This document shows, piece by piece, positions 39,686 to 50,539 of a stretch of DNA of 64,000 nt (position 1 is its first letter; every line of letters begins with the position of its first letter). The notes under the pieces are model-generated. The model was not told where the DNA came from. It saw only the letters and a list, made by a program, of their open reading frames with translations, and searched no databases. A program made the position numbers and the translations under genes. This DNA is from Gluconacetobacter sacchari. Its GTDB lineage: Bacteria > Pseudomonadota > Alphaproteobacteria > Acetobacterales > Acetobacteraceae. The stretch lies in the NCBI RefSeq assembly GCF_014174255.1, contig NZ_JABEQJ010000004.1, forward strand, positions 123,030 to 187,029, in the 5' to 3' direction.

Positions 39686-40750
39686 GTGCTCCCCTCTTCC
39701 GCCGCCCTGCTACGCTGGTACGACCGTCACCGCCGGACCCTGCCCTGGCGGGCCCTGCCCGGCCGGACCGCCGATCCCTATCATGTCTGGCTCAGCGAAA
39801 TCATGCTGCAACAGACGACGGTGGCGGCGGTCATCCCCTATTATCGCCGCTTTCTCGACCTGTTCCCGACCGTCGAGGACCTGGCACGGGCCGAACCCGA
39901 CACCGTGATGGCCGCCTGGGCCGGCCTCGGCTATTACGCGCGGGCCCGCAACCTGCATGCCTGCTCGCGGGCGGTGGCGGCGGCAGGCGGCTTTCCGCGC
40001 GACATGGCGGGCCTGCTGGCGTTGCCGGGGGTCGGGGCCTATACCGCCGCCGCCATCGCCGCCATCGCCTTCGGCCAGCCGGTGGTGCCGGTCGATGGCA
40101 ATGTAGAGCGCGTGACCAGCCGCCTGTTCGCCCTGGCCGACCCACTGCCGGGATCGCGCAAGACCATCGCCCGGCATGCCGCCACCCTCAACGCCTCCGC
40201 CGCCGCCCGCGCGCGCGCCTCCGATTTCGCCCAGGCGCTGTTCGACCTCGGCGCGGGCCTCTGCACGCCGCGCCAGCCGGCCTGCGCGCTCTGCCCGTGG
40301 CGGGATTCGTGCGCCGGCCTTCGCCAGGGCATCGCCGCCAGCCTGCCGGCCAAGGCGCCGCGCGCCGCCCGGCCGGTGCGCCATGGCGTCCATTTCCTGC
40401 TGACCGACGCGAGCGGCCACGTCCTGCTGCGCCGCCGGCCGGAAAAAGGCCTGCTGGGCGGCATGCTGGAACTGCCGGGCACCGACTGGCGCGACACCCC
40501 GTGGACCGGGTCCGAGGCCCTGGCCTTCGCCCCGGCCGATGCGGACTGGCGCGCGGCGGGGCGCGTCAGCCACGTCTTCACCCACTTCACCCTGCATGTG
40601 GATATCTACGCCGCCCGGGTCGGGCATTTCCCCAATACCATGGCCCGGACCGGCGGCATGGCCGTGGCCCATGCCGATCTGGACATGTCGGCCCTGCCAT
40701 CATTGATGCGCAAATGCGTGGCGGCCGGCTGGCCCGCGACCGAGGCCTGA
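39686..40750 (+). CDS. mutY: A/G-specific adenine DNA glycosylase
   Basis: A 354-residue MutY that removes adenine paired with 8-oxoguanine. LPWRALPGRTADPYHVWLSE contains catalytic Glu38; the helix-hairpin-helix LPGVGAYTAAAIAAIAFGQP precedes Asp137 in VPVDGNVERV. The [4Fe-4S] ligands follow C-x6-C-x2-C-x5-C (Cys193, 200, 203, 209). A C-terminal NUDIX-like 8-oxoG recognition domain spans about 230-350. The only suitable start is GTG 39686, without a clear ribosome site, nine bases from the divergent DUF721 start, so its promoter must lie within that gene. Confidence 0.96.
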   Translation: MLPSSAALLRWYDRHRRTLPWRALPGRTADPYHVWLSEIMLQQTTVAAVIPYYRRFLDLFPTVEDLARAEPDTVMAAWAGLGYYARARNLHACSRAVAAAGGFPRDMAGLLALPGVGAYTAAAIAAIAFGQPVVPVDGNVERVTSRLFALADPLPGSRKTIARHAATLNASAAARARASDFAQALFDLGAGLCTPRQPACALCPWRDSCAGLRQGIAASLPAKAPRAARPVRHGVHFLLTDASGHVLLRRRPEKGLLGGMLELPGTDWRDTPWTGSEALAFAPADADWRAAGRVSHVFTHFTLHVDIYAARVGHFPNTMARTGGMAVAHADLDMSALPSLMRKCVAAGWPATEA

Positions 40751-41160
40751 CGCCAGCGCAGGGTTGGGTCGCCACTCTTCCGTCATCCGACCGTCATTTT
40801 TTCTTGACGATCCATGAAGCGGCAAGCTTGACTGGCCGCGTGGTCCGGACGGCCTGCTTCCATGGTCCGATCCCGCCGCGAATGCCGTCCGACAAGCGAA
40901 AACCGCCAGGATTCCCCGGCGGCACGCCGTTTGCCGACGGGATGGAGAGCATGATGACCGTCATTACCGCGTTTCTGTCGTCATCCCTGCCGGTTCTGGG
41001 CCTGTGCCTCGCGACAGGCTGCGCCGCGCTGCTCGCATGGCGCAACACCCCGCTTCCCCAGCCGGTTCCCGTTCGCGTCCGCGCACGCCGTCGCTGAGCG
41101 CGACGTCGCGTCGTGCCCGGTTTTGCCAGGACCCGGCGCGTTCTGTAACATGCCGGGCCG
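40751..41160. other. Intergenic region mutY-hemH with a possible small gene
   Basis: About 410 bp. It contains a T6 tract (40797-40802) after the mutY end, without a clear hairpin, and a short candidate gene at 40954-41097 (listed separately). Remaining bases show no family match on either strand. Confidence 0.4.
40954..41097 (+). CDS. Possible 47-residue single-helix membrane protein
   Basis: The frame begins MTVITAFLSSSLPVLGLCLA and contains one hydrophobic helix (about 5-27) followed by a basic, Pro-rich tail (TPLPQPVPVRVRARRR). GGAG six bases upstream of ATG 40954 (adjacent ATG 40951 also possible) supports translation. There is no family match and it could be a chance frame; the positive-inside tail and ribosome site are the only evidence. 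Confidence 0.35.
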   Translation: MTVITAFLSSSLPVLGLCLATGCAALLAWRNTPLPQPVPVRVRARRR

Positions 41161-42189
41161 ATGACCTTCCTGACGATCCGCCCCGCCGACTCCGTCGCCC
41201 CATCCCGCATCGGCGTGCTGCTGACCAATCTCGGCACGCCCGACGACACCGGCTACGGCGCGGTGCGGCGTTATCTGGCCGAATTCCTGTCGGACCGCCG
41301 CATCATCGAGGCGCATCCGGCGTTCTGGCAGCCGATCCTGCGCGGCCCGATCCTGACCCTGCGTCCCCGCCGCACCGGCAGCGCCTATCGCCGTATCTGG
41401 AATCAGGAACACGACGAAAGCCCCCTGCGCACCCACACCAGGGCACAGGGCGAGGCCCTGGCCGCGCGCCTGGCGCCCGATGGCGTGGCCGTCGAATGGG
41501 CGATGCGCTACGGCACCCCCTCGATCGCATCCGGCATCGCCGCGCTGCTGCGCCAGGGGTGCGAGCGGGTGCTGCTGTTGCCGCTTTATCCGCAATACAG
41601 CGCCACCACCACCGCGACCGCCAACGATCAGGCCTTCCGCGCACTGATGCGCCTGCGCAACCAGCCGGCGGTGCGCACCGTACCGCCCTTCCCAGATCAT
41701 CCGCTCTACATCGCCGCGCTGGCCCGTTCGGTGCGCGAGACGCTGGCCGGCCTGCCCTTCGCACCCCAGCGGATCATTGCCTCCTTCCACGGCCTGCCGC
41801 GCGCCTATGTCACGCGCGGCGACACCTACCCCGACGATTGCACCCGCACGATGACGGCGCTCCGCTCCGCCTTGGATATGGACGAGACGGCCATGCCGCT
41901 CACCTACCAGTCACGCTTCGGCCCCGCGCGCTGGCTGGAACCCTATACCGCGCCGCTGATCGCCGGCCTGCCGGCACAGGGCATCACCCGCGTGGCGGTG
42001 ATCATGCCCGGCTTCCTGGCCGACTGTATCGAGACGCTGGATGAAATCGGCAACGAGGTCCGGTCGGAATTCCTGGCCGCCGGCGGGACGGATTTTGCCC
42101 TGATCCCCTGCCTGAACGCCGCCCCGTCCGCCATCGACCTGCTTGAATCCCTGGCACGGCAGGAACTCGCGGGCTGGCTGCCGGCATGA
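41161..42189 (+). CDS. hemH: Ferrochelatase
   Basis: A 342-residue ferrochelatase inserting Fe2+ into protoporphyrin IX to form protoheme. IGVLLTNLGTPDDTG, the catalytic SFHGLPRAYV (His210), YQSRFGPARWLEPYT and PGFLADCIETLDEIG (Glu291) are all present. Length and motifs are those of the membrane-associated proteobacterial enzyme. It stands alone; no other hem genes are near, although ctaA in the window uses heme. A strong hairpin follows immediately. Confidence 0.97.
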   Translation: MTFLTIRPADSVAPSRIGVLLTNLGTPDDTGYGAVRRYLAEFLSDRRIIEAHPAFWQPILRGPILTLRPRRTGSAYRRIWNQEHDESPLRTHTRAQGEALAARLAPDGVAVEWAMRYGTPSIASGIAALLRQGCERVLLLPLYPQYSATTTATANDQAFRALMRLRNQPAVRTVPPFPDHPLYIAALARSVRETLAGLPFAPQRIIASFHGLPRAYVTRGDTYPDDCTRTMTALRSALDMDETAMPLTYQSRFGPARWLEPYTAPLIAGLPAQGITRVAVIMPGFLADCIETLDEIGNEVRSEFLAAGGTDFALIPCLNAAPSAIDLLESLARQELAGWLPA

Positions 42190-42191
42190 TC

Positions 42192-42221
42192 GCACGGGAC
42201 CGTCATCCGACGGTCCCGTGC
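42192..42221. terminator. Hairpin between convergent hemH and a glycine-zipper gene
   Basis: A perfect 13-bp stem (GCACGGGACCGTC / GACGGTCCCGTGC) with loop ATCC begins three bases after the hemH stop and ends 10 bp before the stop of the opposing gene. Its position and strength suit a bidirectional terminator, though T tracts are lacking. Confidence 0.7.
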
Positions 42222-42231
42222 CGCGCGAAGG

Positions 42232-42606
42232 TCAATGCCCGGCGGCGGTCGCCTGCGGATGTTCCGCATCCCACAACGTGGCTTTCTGCTCGTCCGTCTT
42301 GCGCTGGCGATAGCGCTCCAGCATGCTCAGATTCGGATCGACCGGATGTTCCTTGTCGTACAGGGCCGCCTTCTCCCGCAAGCCTTTGCGATATTCGTGG
42401 CGGGTATACATGCCGGCGACGCAGCCGCCGGCCGCTCCCAGCACGCCATGGTTGGCCAGATGGCCGCCCACCGCGCCGACCGCGCCATATTTCAGGCATC
42501 CGCCCGGTTCGGCATGCGCCCCGGCAACCAGCCCGCCCGACAGCAGGCCGGCACTCAACAGCATCACCATGCCGCGCGTCTGGATCTTCCTCATAATTTT
42601 GCCCAT
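42232..42606 (-). CDS. Glycine-zipper exported protein
   Basis: About 124 residues. A signal peptide (VMLLSAGLLSGGLVAGAHA) is followed by a glycine-zipper-like hydrophobic segment (KYGAVGAVGGHLANHGVLGAAGGCVAGM pattern, about 35-62), then a charged helical C-terminal part (TRHEYRKGLREKAALYD, MLERYRQRKTDEQKATLW). Glycine-zipper proteins of this size are common in the periplasm or outer membrane; the function is not known. Start codons at 42642, 42624, 42606 and 42594 are possible, and 42606 is a compromise with weak ribosome-site support. Confidence 0.65.
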   Translation of the reverse strand: MGKIMRKIQTRGMVMLLSAGLLSGGLVAGAHAEPGGCLKYGAVGAVGGHLANHGVLGAAGGCVAGMYTRHEYRKGLREKAALYDKEHPVDPNLSMLERYRQRKTDEQKATLWDAEHPQATAAGH

Positions 42607-42666
42607 GCTCCAATCTCGGGCCATGGATGGAAACACCTCCATCCACCCCCGCCGACATCAGTCTAA

Positions 42667-42690
42667 GACATACTATGTCATTAGAATGAC
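42667..42690. promoter_or_regulatory. Two overlapping inverted repeats upstream of the glycine-zipper gene
   Basis: GACAT-ACT-ATGTC (42667-42679) overlaps GTCATT-AG-AATGAC (42677-42690), both with perfect arms, in AT-rich DNA about 60-85 bp upstream of the minus-strand gene's start. Two alternating operator-like or alternative-hairpin elements could act on its expression, but they might be chance. Confidence 0.35.
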
Positions 42691-42741
42691 GTCAGCATTG
42701 TCGTTGCCAAACCCGGGACGAAATCGCGGCCCTCCGGCACG

Positions 42742-43335
42742 TCACGGACTGTCGCAGCTTTCGGTCAGCACGTTGAAAAACCGGCCGCCGGTGCAGGTCG
42801 CGACGGGCGAGGGCGCCTGCTGGGGGCCAGCCTGCGGTGCATAGGGTTGCGCGGGATAAGCCTGCGTCGGGTAGGGTTGCACCGGATAGGCGGTACCGTA
42901 GCCAGGAGGCGGATACCCACCGTAAGCGACCGGCGGCCCGTCATCGTAATCGGCACCATATCCGTCGTCATACGCACCATAGGCTGCGGCCCCGGCCGCC
43001 ATGCCGACCATGCCGAACGCCAGCGGCCATCCCCAGCCGCCATAGTAGCCGCCCCAACCGGGGTAGCCCCAGCCACCCCAGCCGCCCCCGCGGTAATAGC
43101 CGCCACCATGCCAACCACCGCCGTGCCAGCCTCCACCATGCCAGCCACCACCGCCGTGCCAGCCACCGCCACCACCATGCCAGCCGCCGCCACCGCCGTG
43201 CCAACCACCGCCGCCACCATGCCAGCCGCCGCCACCGTGCCAGCCGCCGCCCCCACGCTGGGCGAGGGCCCCGACCGGCACCATCGCCACTCCCATCAGG
43301 ATCATGGCGCTGCCTACCATCAGAAATCGTCGCAT
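42742..43335 (-). CDS. Exported protein with WHGG tandem repeats
   Basis: A 197-residue protein. The signal peptide (MILMGVAMVPVGALA) is cleaved before QRGGGG; residues 28-79 hold eight Trp-His-Gly units spaced by 2-5 glycines. A Gly/Tyr/Trp-rich section, a glycine-zipper-like hydrophobic segment (FGMVGMAAGAAAYGAY), an acidic patch and a Pro/Gln/Tyr-rich region follow. The C-terminal segment with two Cys (TCTGGRFFNVLTESCDSP) may form a disulfide. The His/Trp-rich repeats could bind metal or surfaces; this is inference. A similar but shorter plan occurs at 37844-38218. Confidence 0.78.
   Translation of the reverse strand: MRRFLMVGSAMILMGVAMVPVGALAQRGGGGWHGGGGWHGGGGGWHGGGGGWHGGGGGWHGGGGWHGGGWHGGGWHGGGYYRGGGWGGWGYPGWGGYYGGWGWPLAFGMVGMAAGAAAYGAYDDGYGADYDDGPPVAYGGYPPPGYGTAYPVQPYPTQAYPAQPYAPQAGPQQAPSPVATCTGGRFFNVLTESCDSP
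43099..43254. repeat. Tandem repeat encoding the (WHGGGG)n tract
   Basis: About 156 bp of imperfect 15-21 bp units with core CCACCATGCCAGCC on the plus strand, encoding eight WHG-glycine units. The near-identical copies make this tract prone to slippage or recombination and to assembly error. Confidence 0.8.
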
Positions 43336-43459
43336 GTGCCGAATTCTCCCGCGTCTTCGGCCGATATAGGCATGAAGGGCGGTTTTTTTCAGGAGGGCCA
43401 GGTATCCATATGTAACGCCCTGACGCGAGAACGGCGTTCACACAGGGCGGGGCCCAGCA

Positions 43460-44314
43460 TCATGCCGGGTGAGAAACGGCGCGGCGCTCTTCCCAATCGG
43501 CCATCAGGCCCATGATCGCGGCCGAAGTTTCCTCGATCGAACGCCGGCTGACATCGACCAGGGGCCAGCCGTGGCGGGCGCACAGGCGCCGGGCCCAACG
43601 CACCTCCTCCTCGACCTGTTCCGGATCGATATAAGGGTTGCCCACCCGCAGCAGCATTTCGGACCGGCGGTCGCCCATGACGTCCAACCGATGCCGCCGG
43701 ATGCTGATCAACACGTCGGGATCGATGGTCAGCCCCACGATGGGGCGTGTCACATGCAGCAATTCGTCCGCCAGCGGCAGGTCGGGAATCAGCGGCACGT
43801 TCGCCGCCTTGACCCCGCAATTGGCCAGATAGAAGGATGTCGGCGTCTTCGACGCGCGCGAAATGCCGACCAGCACGACATCCGCCTGCGACAGGCCGCC
43901 GATCTCCTGCCCATCGTCATGCGCCAGCACGAAATGCATGGCGTCGATGCGGCGGAAATAGGCGTCATCCATCACGTACTGGCCGCCCGGCCGGCCGATC
44001 GCCTTCTCGCCCAGTTCGTCCTGCAACACGGCGGTCACCGGGTCCAGGACATTGACCAGCCGCACCTTCATATGCGCGCAGCCGATCGTCAGCTCATGCT
44101 GTAGCCGCTGGTCGACGACCGAGGACAGGACCGGCCCGCGATCGCGCTCGATGGCTTCCAGCACCCGCCGCAACTGCGACCGGGTGCGGATCAGGTTCCA
44201 GCGATGGCAGGTGACTTCGGCATGGCTGAACTGGGCGATCGACGCCCGGACGACCGAATCCAGCGTCTGTCCCGTCGCATCCGACACCAGATGCAACACG
44301 ATGTGAGGCGACAT
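43460..44314 (-). CDS. Pyruvate, phosphate dikinase regulatory protein (PPSR/DUF299)
   Basis: A 284-residue bifunctional ADP-dependent kinase / Pi-dependent phosphorylase of the PPSR family. HLVSDATGQTLDSVVRAS is the N-terminal signature, and the P-loop-like GISRASKT lies at 150-157. The family switches PPDK or PEP synthase off and on by phosphorylating a threonine beside the catalytic histidine. The gene next upstream is ppdK, making PPDK the obvious target. A terminator hairpin separates the two, so they may be transcribed separately or by readthrough. Confidence 0.94.
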   Translation of the reverse strand: MSPHIVLHLVSDATGQTLDSVVRASIAQFSHAEVTCHRWNLIRTRSQLRRVLEAIERDRGPVLSSVVDQRLQHELTIGCAHMKVRLVNVLDPVTAVLQDELGEKAIGRPGGQYVMDDAYFRRIDAMHFVLAHDDGQEIGGLSQADVVLVGISRASKTPTSFYLANCGVKAANVPLIPDLPLADELLHVTRPIVGLTIDPDVLISIRRHRLDVMGDRRSEMLLRVGNPYIDPEQVEEEVRWARRLCARHGWPLVDVSRRSIEETSAAIMGLMADWEERRAVSHPA

Positions 44315-44355
44315 GAGAACAACCGGGCTCCGTCATCAGGAACAGGAAAAGTCAG

Positions 44356-44384
44356 CCCCCACCCGCGCATGACGCGGGCGGGGG
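44356..44384. terminator. Hairpin after ppdK
   Basis: A 12-bp stem with one mismatch (CCCCCACCCGCG / CGCGGGCGGGGG) and a 5-base loop, about 12 bp past the ppdK stop on the minus strand. It is followed on that strand, a few bases later, by a T4 tract. It is likely a terminator or attenuator between ppdK and its regulator gene. Confidence 0.6.
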
Positions 44385-44395
44385 GTGTACCCCGG

Positions 44396-47080
<2,685 letters not shown>

Positions 47081-47341
47081 AGCTCTCTCCTCTGCCCCGC
47101 CCATTCTCATGTGGAACGTGAACATCTCCTGGCCCGACGCCGCATACTCTTGTTACTTCTTTGACTTCTCAGTCCGGCCCCACCGGGTCCTTCTAGCCGG
47201 AAGGCGCATCGATTACGATCCTTTTTCCTGCAACCGCCCCCTACAAGTCCGGCGAAAACCGGCGGTTGACATACACTCGGGGATAGGCAACCTCATCGTT
47301 CGTCGCCCGCAATCAATCAAGAAAATAAGGCCACAATCGGG

Positions 47342-47518
47342 ATGAAAAAACTGTACCTGGCATTACTGCTGCCTTTTGTCGGTCTGCTATGGCTTCCGCT
47401 CTATGACCGAACGGAACCGGCCTTGCTGGGTTTCCCCTTCTTCTACTGGTACCAGCTCGCCTGGGTCCCCTTGACGTCCCTGCTCGTCTGGGTCGTCTGG
47501 AAGCGGGCCGCCCGCTGA
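47342..47518 (+). CDS. DUF3311 family small membrane protein
   Basis: A 58-residue protein starting MKKLYLALLLPFVGLLWLPL with two hydrophobic helices (about 4-20 and 34-53) and a basic end (WKRAAR). It matches the DUF3311 pattern of small proteins that sit directly before solute:sodium symporters. Its stop codon overlaps the symporter start (TGATG), so the two are coupled. It is probably an accessory subunit of the transporter (inference). A TTGACA-like -35 element at 47266-47271 may belong to its promoter, but no good -10 follows. Confidence 0.85.
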   Translation: MKKLYLALLLPFVGLLWLPLYDRTEPALLGFPFFYWYQLAWVPLTSLLVWVVWKRAAR

Positions 47519-49011
47519 TGCCGGACCATATTCCCTCGACCCCGATTCCCTCGACCCAGGCACTGGTCGTCTTCATCCTGTTCTTCGCCATGACCATCGT
47601 GCTGGGCAGCACGGTCTCGTGGTGGCGCGGCCGCGGCCATGCGGGCCCCTCCGATGCCGCCGGATCCGAGGATTGGGGCCTGGGCGGTCGCCAGTTCGGC
47701 ACCTGGGTCACCTGGTTCCTGGTCGGCGGCGACTTCTATACCGCCTATACCGTCATCGCGGTGCCCGCCCTGGTCTACGCCACCGGCGCGTTCGGCTTCT
47801 TCGCGCTGCCCTATACGATCATCGTCTATCCGTTCGTGTTCCTGGTCATGCCCATCCTGTGGCAGATCGCCCATGACGGACGGCACGCGACGGCGGCCGA
47901 CATCGTCCGCGCGCGCTTCGGCAGCCGGACGCTGGAACTGGCCATCGCCGCCAGCGGCCTGATCGCGGTCATGCCCTATATCGCGCTCCAGTTGATCGGC
48001 ATCCGCACGGTCATCGAGGCGCTGGGCCTGCCGGGCGAAATCCCGCTGATCGTCGCCTTCATCTCCCTGGCCGCCTATACGTGGCTGGGCGGCCTGCACG
48101 CCCCGGCGCTGACCGCCTTCATCAAGGACATCATGATCTATATCGCGGTCCTGGCCGCGGTCACGGTCATTCCGCTGCATCTGGGGGGGTATGGCGCCAT
48201 GTTCGCCACGGCGGCGCAGCACCTGCCGCGCCCGCCGGCGGGCCATGCGCTGATGCCGGGGCAGAGCGTGCCCTATGCCACTCTGGCCCTGTCGTCGGCT
48301 CTGGCGGCCTTCCTCTACCCGCATACGCTGACCGGCGTGCTGGCCGCGCGGTCCGCCGACACGATCCGCAGGAACGCGGTCATGCTGCCGGTCTACACGC
48401 TGCTGCTGGGCCTGATCGCCATGCTGGGGCTGATGGCCCATGCGGCCGGGGTCGTGACCACCAGCACGTCCGCGATCGTCCCCGACCTGTTCATGGCGAT
48501 CTTCCCCGACTGGTTCACCGGCTTCTGCTTCGCCGCCATCGCGGTCGGCGCGCTGGTCCCCGCCGCCGTCATGGCGATCGGCGCCGCCAACCTGGTGACC
48601 AGCAACATCGCGCCCGGCCTGCGCGACAATGTCCACGCCTCGCGGTTCGTGGCCCTCGGGGTCAAGCTGGGCGCCCTCGCCTGCGTGCTGTTCCTGAACG
48701 CCCATTTCGCCATCGACCTGCAACTTCTGGGCGGGTTGTGGATCCTCCAGACCTTCCCGGCGCTGGTGCTGGGCATCACCCGGCTGCGCTTTTCCGCCCG
48801 CGCGATGCTGACGGGCTGGATCGTGGGCACGCTCTACGGCACCTATGTCTGCTTCCATGACGGGCTGAAGCCCACCCACATGCTGGCCATCGGCGGCATG
48901 CATCAGGCGATCTCGACCGGCCTGCTGGCACTGCTGGTCAATATCGGCACCGTCGTCCTCGTCGGCCTGCTGGTCCCCGGCCGCAGCCGCAGCGACGCCA
49001 CCACGGCCTGA
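47518..49011 (+). CDS. Sodium:solute symporter family transporter, MctP-like monocarboxylate permease
   Basis: A 497-residue SLC5/SSF protein with 13 predicted helices. EDWGLGGRQFGTWVTWFLVGGDFYTAYTVIAVPALVYATGA is the N-terminal core, with YPFVFLVMPILW and the substrate-region YIALQLIGIRTVIEALG later. Among SSF members it most resembles the MctP type that imports lactate, pyruvate, acetate or propionate, always with a DUF3311 partner as here. It lies divergent from ppdK, with 261 bp between the ppdK and DUF3311 start codons. That fits uptake of monocarboxylates for PEP synthesis. Confidence 0.85.
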   Translation: MPDHIPSTPIPSTQALVVFILFFAMTIVLGSTVSWWRGRGHAGPSDAAGSEDWGLGGRQFGTWVTWFLVGGDFYTAYTVIAVPALVYATGAFGFFALPYTIIVYPFVFLVMPILWQIAHDGRHATAADIVRARFGSRTLELAIAASGLIAVMPYIALQLIGIRTVIEALGLPGEIPLIVAFISLAAYTWLGGLHAPALTAFIKDIMIYIAVLAAVTVIPLHLGGYGAMFATAAQHLPRPPAGHALMPGQSVPYATLALSSALAAFLYPHTLTGVLAARSADTIRRNAVMLPVYTLLLGLIAMLGLMAHAAGVVTTSTSAIVPDLFMAIFPDWFTGFCFAAIAVGALVPAAVMAIGAANLVTSNIAPGLRDNVHASRFVALGVKLGALACVLFLNAHFAIDLQLLGGLWILQTFPALVLGITRLRFSARAMLTGWIVGTLYGTYVCFHDGLKPTHMLAIGGMHQAISTGLLALLVNIGTVVLVGLLVPGRSRSDATTA

Positions 49012-49037
49012 TCCCCAGCCATCGGGCGGCGCGTGCC

Positions 49038-50168
49038 TTACCCGGCGCCGTCCGATACCAGGACCGGCCGCGCCCCGCGCGACCACAGGTCCGCCACCCG
49101 GCGCAGCACCCGCGCCACGTCGATTCCGCCTTCCCAGCGGGTCACATGTTCCCGCCCCGTCGCCCCGGCCGGATACAGGTCCGCCCAGTAATTCAGATGT
49201 CCGCGCATCGCCATCGCCAGGAAGCATGGGTTCACATGGTGGTCGGGCACCAGTTCATAGACCATGGTGCCCGGGCGGCAGAACCCGATATTGGTCATGC
49301 CGGCCCCCAGCGGCCCGACCACCATCGCCGCCGCCCGAAACAGATCGACCTGTTCGGCGACCGTCATCCGTTCGGGCCGCACCACGCAGAACCCCTCCGC
49401 CGCCAGCGCCGCCGCCAACGCCGCCTCGTTCGGAATCGCGCGATTGCCCACCCCGCCCCGGTCGACATACAGGCGCAGCCCGCGCCGACGCGTCACCGGC
49501 ACCCGCGACGCCATGCGCGCGAAAACCGACTGGCACAGTCGCGACAGCGCGAAATCGGCCGCCCCGGCCACGATATTGCAATAGACGACGCGATCCAGCC
49601 GATATTGGCGCCCGGCGGCGACACCCCCCTGAATACCGCCTCTCACGCCCAGCAGTTCCAGCGTCTGGCGCTGCCACGGCAACAGGTCGGGCAGCAGCCA
49701 GCACAGCGGCCCCCGCCGCCGGATCTCGGGCCGGTCGGACAACGCCACCATCACCGGCAGCGCATGCATCATCCAGTGATAGTAATTGCTTGGCCAATGG
49801 TCGCTGCACGGCACCGCCACCCCCGCATGGCACTCCAGCCGCGCCCGATCGACCCGCAGCGCCGCCAGTGTTTCGGGCGACTGGAGGTAGCATGTCTCGG
49901 CGACCAGATTTCCATCCTTGATCAGCACCCGGCTGTCCACGTCATACACGACATCGCGCAGCACATGAGCCGTCAGCCCGACCGGCGAGCTGACCCAGCC
50001 CAGGAAAGGATTGGACGCGCCAGGCCGCCGCACATCGGCGGGCGCGAAACATGCGGTCCGGGCGGGACAGGCTTCAAGCAGCAGCGAAGAGTCGGCAATC
50101 TCCGCCAGCCGGACACGGCCAGGCGGAGCTTGGGGGCGGCGCAGACGCCGCAGCAGCGAAAAGACCAT
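49038..50168 (-). CDS. Glycosyltransferase family 61 protein
   Basis: About 376 residues of GT61 (DUF563). The C-terminal catalytic region has the family pattern LYVDRGGVGNRAIPNEAALA, then EGFCVVRPERMTVAEQVDLF and VVGPLGAGMTNIGFCRPGTMVYEL. Upstream, HWPSNYYHWMMHALP matches the conserved Tyr-His-Trp segment. Family members add xylose, GlcNAc or other sugars to polysaccharides or glycoproteins; the donor and acceptor here are unknown. No other polysaccharide genes are adjacent. ATG 50168 (MVFSLLRRLRRP) is preferred; the frame extends to 50264. Confidence 0.88.
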   Translation of the reverse strand: MVFSLLRRLRRPQAPPGRVRLAEIADSSLLLEACPARTACFAPADVRRPGASNPFLGWVSSPVGLTAHVLRDVVYDVDSRVLIKDGNLVAETCYLQSPETLAALRVDRARLECHAGVAVPCSDHWPSNYYHWMMHALPVMVALSDRPEIRRRGPLCWLLPDLLPWQRQTLELLGVRGGIQGGVAAGRQYRLDRVVYCNIVAGAADFALSRLCQSVFARMASRVPVTRRRGLRLYVDRGGVGNRAIPNEAALAAALAAEGFCVVRPERMTVAEQVDLFRAAAMVVGPLGAGMTNIGFCRPGTMVYELVPDHHVNPCFLAMAMRGHLNYWADLYPAGATGREHVTRWEGGIDVARVLRRVADLWSRGARPVLVSDGAG

Positions 50169-50398
50169 GATCGTGCCGGAAACCACATGCGAGACAGGCA
50201 CGACCCCGCCGCGCCGTCCGCCAGACTGACGGCAAGAGATTGACCGGCCCTTAAGAACAGGCACGAGAACAACAACCGGAAGATCTTGTTCTTTTTCTGA
50301 AAAAAAGAACCCAAAAACCCTGATTCGTTCAGACGTCCCGCGCTGGGGACTTCAGGTATCCCTGAGCGGTACAAAACCATTCAACATATTGGAAAACC

Positions 50399-50475
50399 TG
50401 GTCGGAGTGAGAGGATTCGAACCTCCGGCCCCTGCGTCCCGAACACAGTGCTCTACCAGGCTGAGCTACACTCCG
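50399..50475 (-). tRNA. tRNA-Pro (anticodon CGG)
   Basis: On the minus strand the 5' end CGGAGTG pairs with CACTCCG at the 3' end, followed by discriminator A and an encoded CCA, 77 nt in all. The D-loop region has AGCTCAGCCTGGTAGAGC, the anticodon loop is TTCGGGA (anticodon CGG, reading CCG proline codons), and the T-arm has GGTTCGAATCC. All four arms can be formed. Confidence 0.97.
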
Positions 50476-50539
50476 AACTCGTGTGGGGGGCTATACATGC
50501 CCTCCCGACTCTCCGCAAGAGCCCCCGCCGTTTTTTGTC

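Noticed and set aside
43099..43254. Possible CRISPR-like repeat array
   Set aside because: The units are 15-21 bp, contiguous without spacers, and encode a regular Trp-His-Gly tract in a signal-peptide protein.
47266..47294. Sigma-70 promoter before the DUF3311 gene
   Set aside because: TTGACA is present, but nothing close to TATAAT lies 16-18 bp downstream, so only the -35-like element is mentioned.
50288..50310. AT-rich hairpin (GTTCTTTTT / AAAAAGAAC) downstream of tRNA-Pro
   Set aside because: The 9-bp stem is mostly A/T pairs and weak, about 90 bp from the tRNA end; it is a possible terminator element but not strong enough to call.
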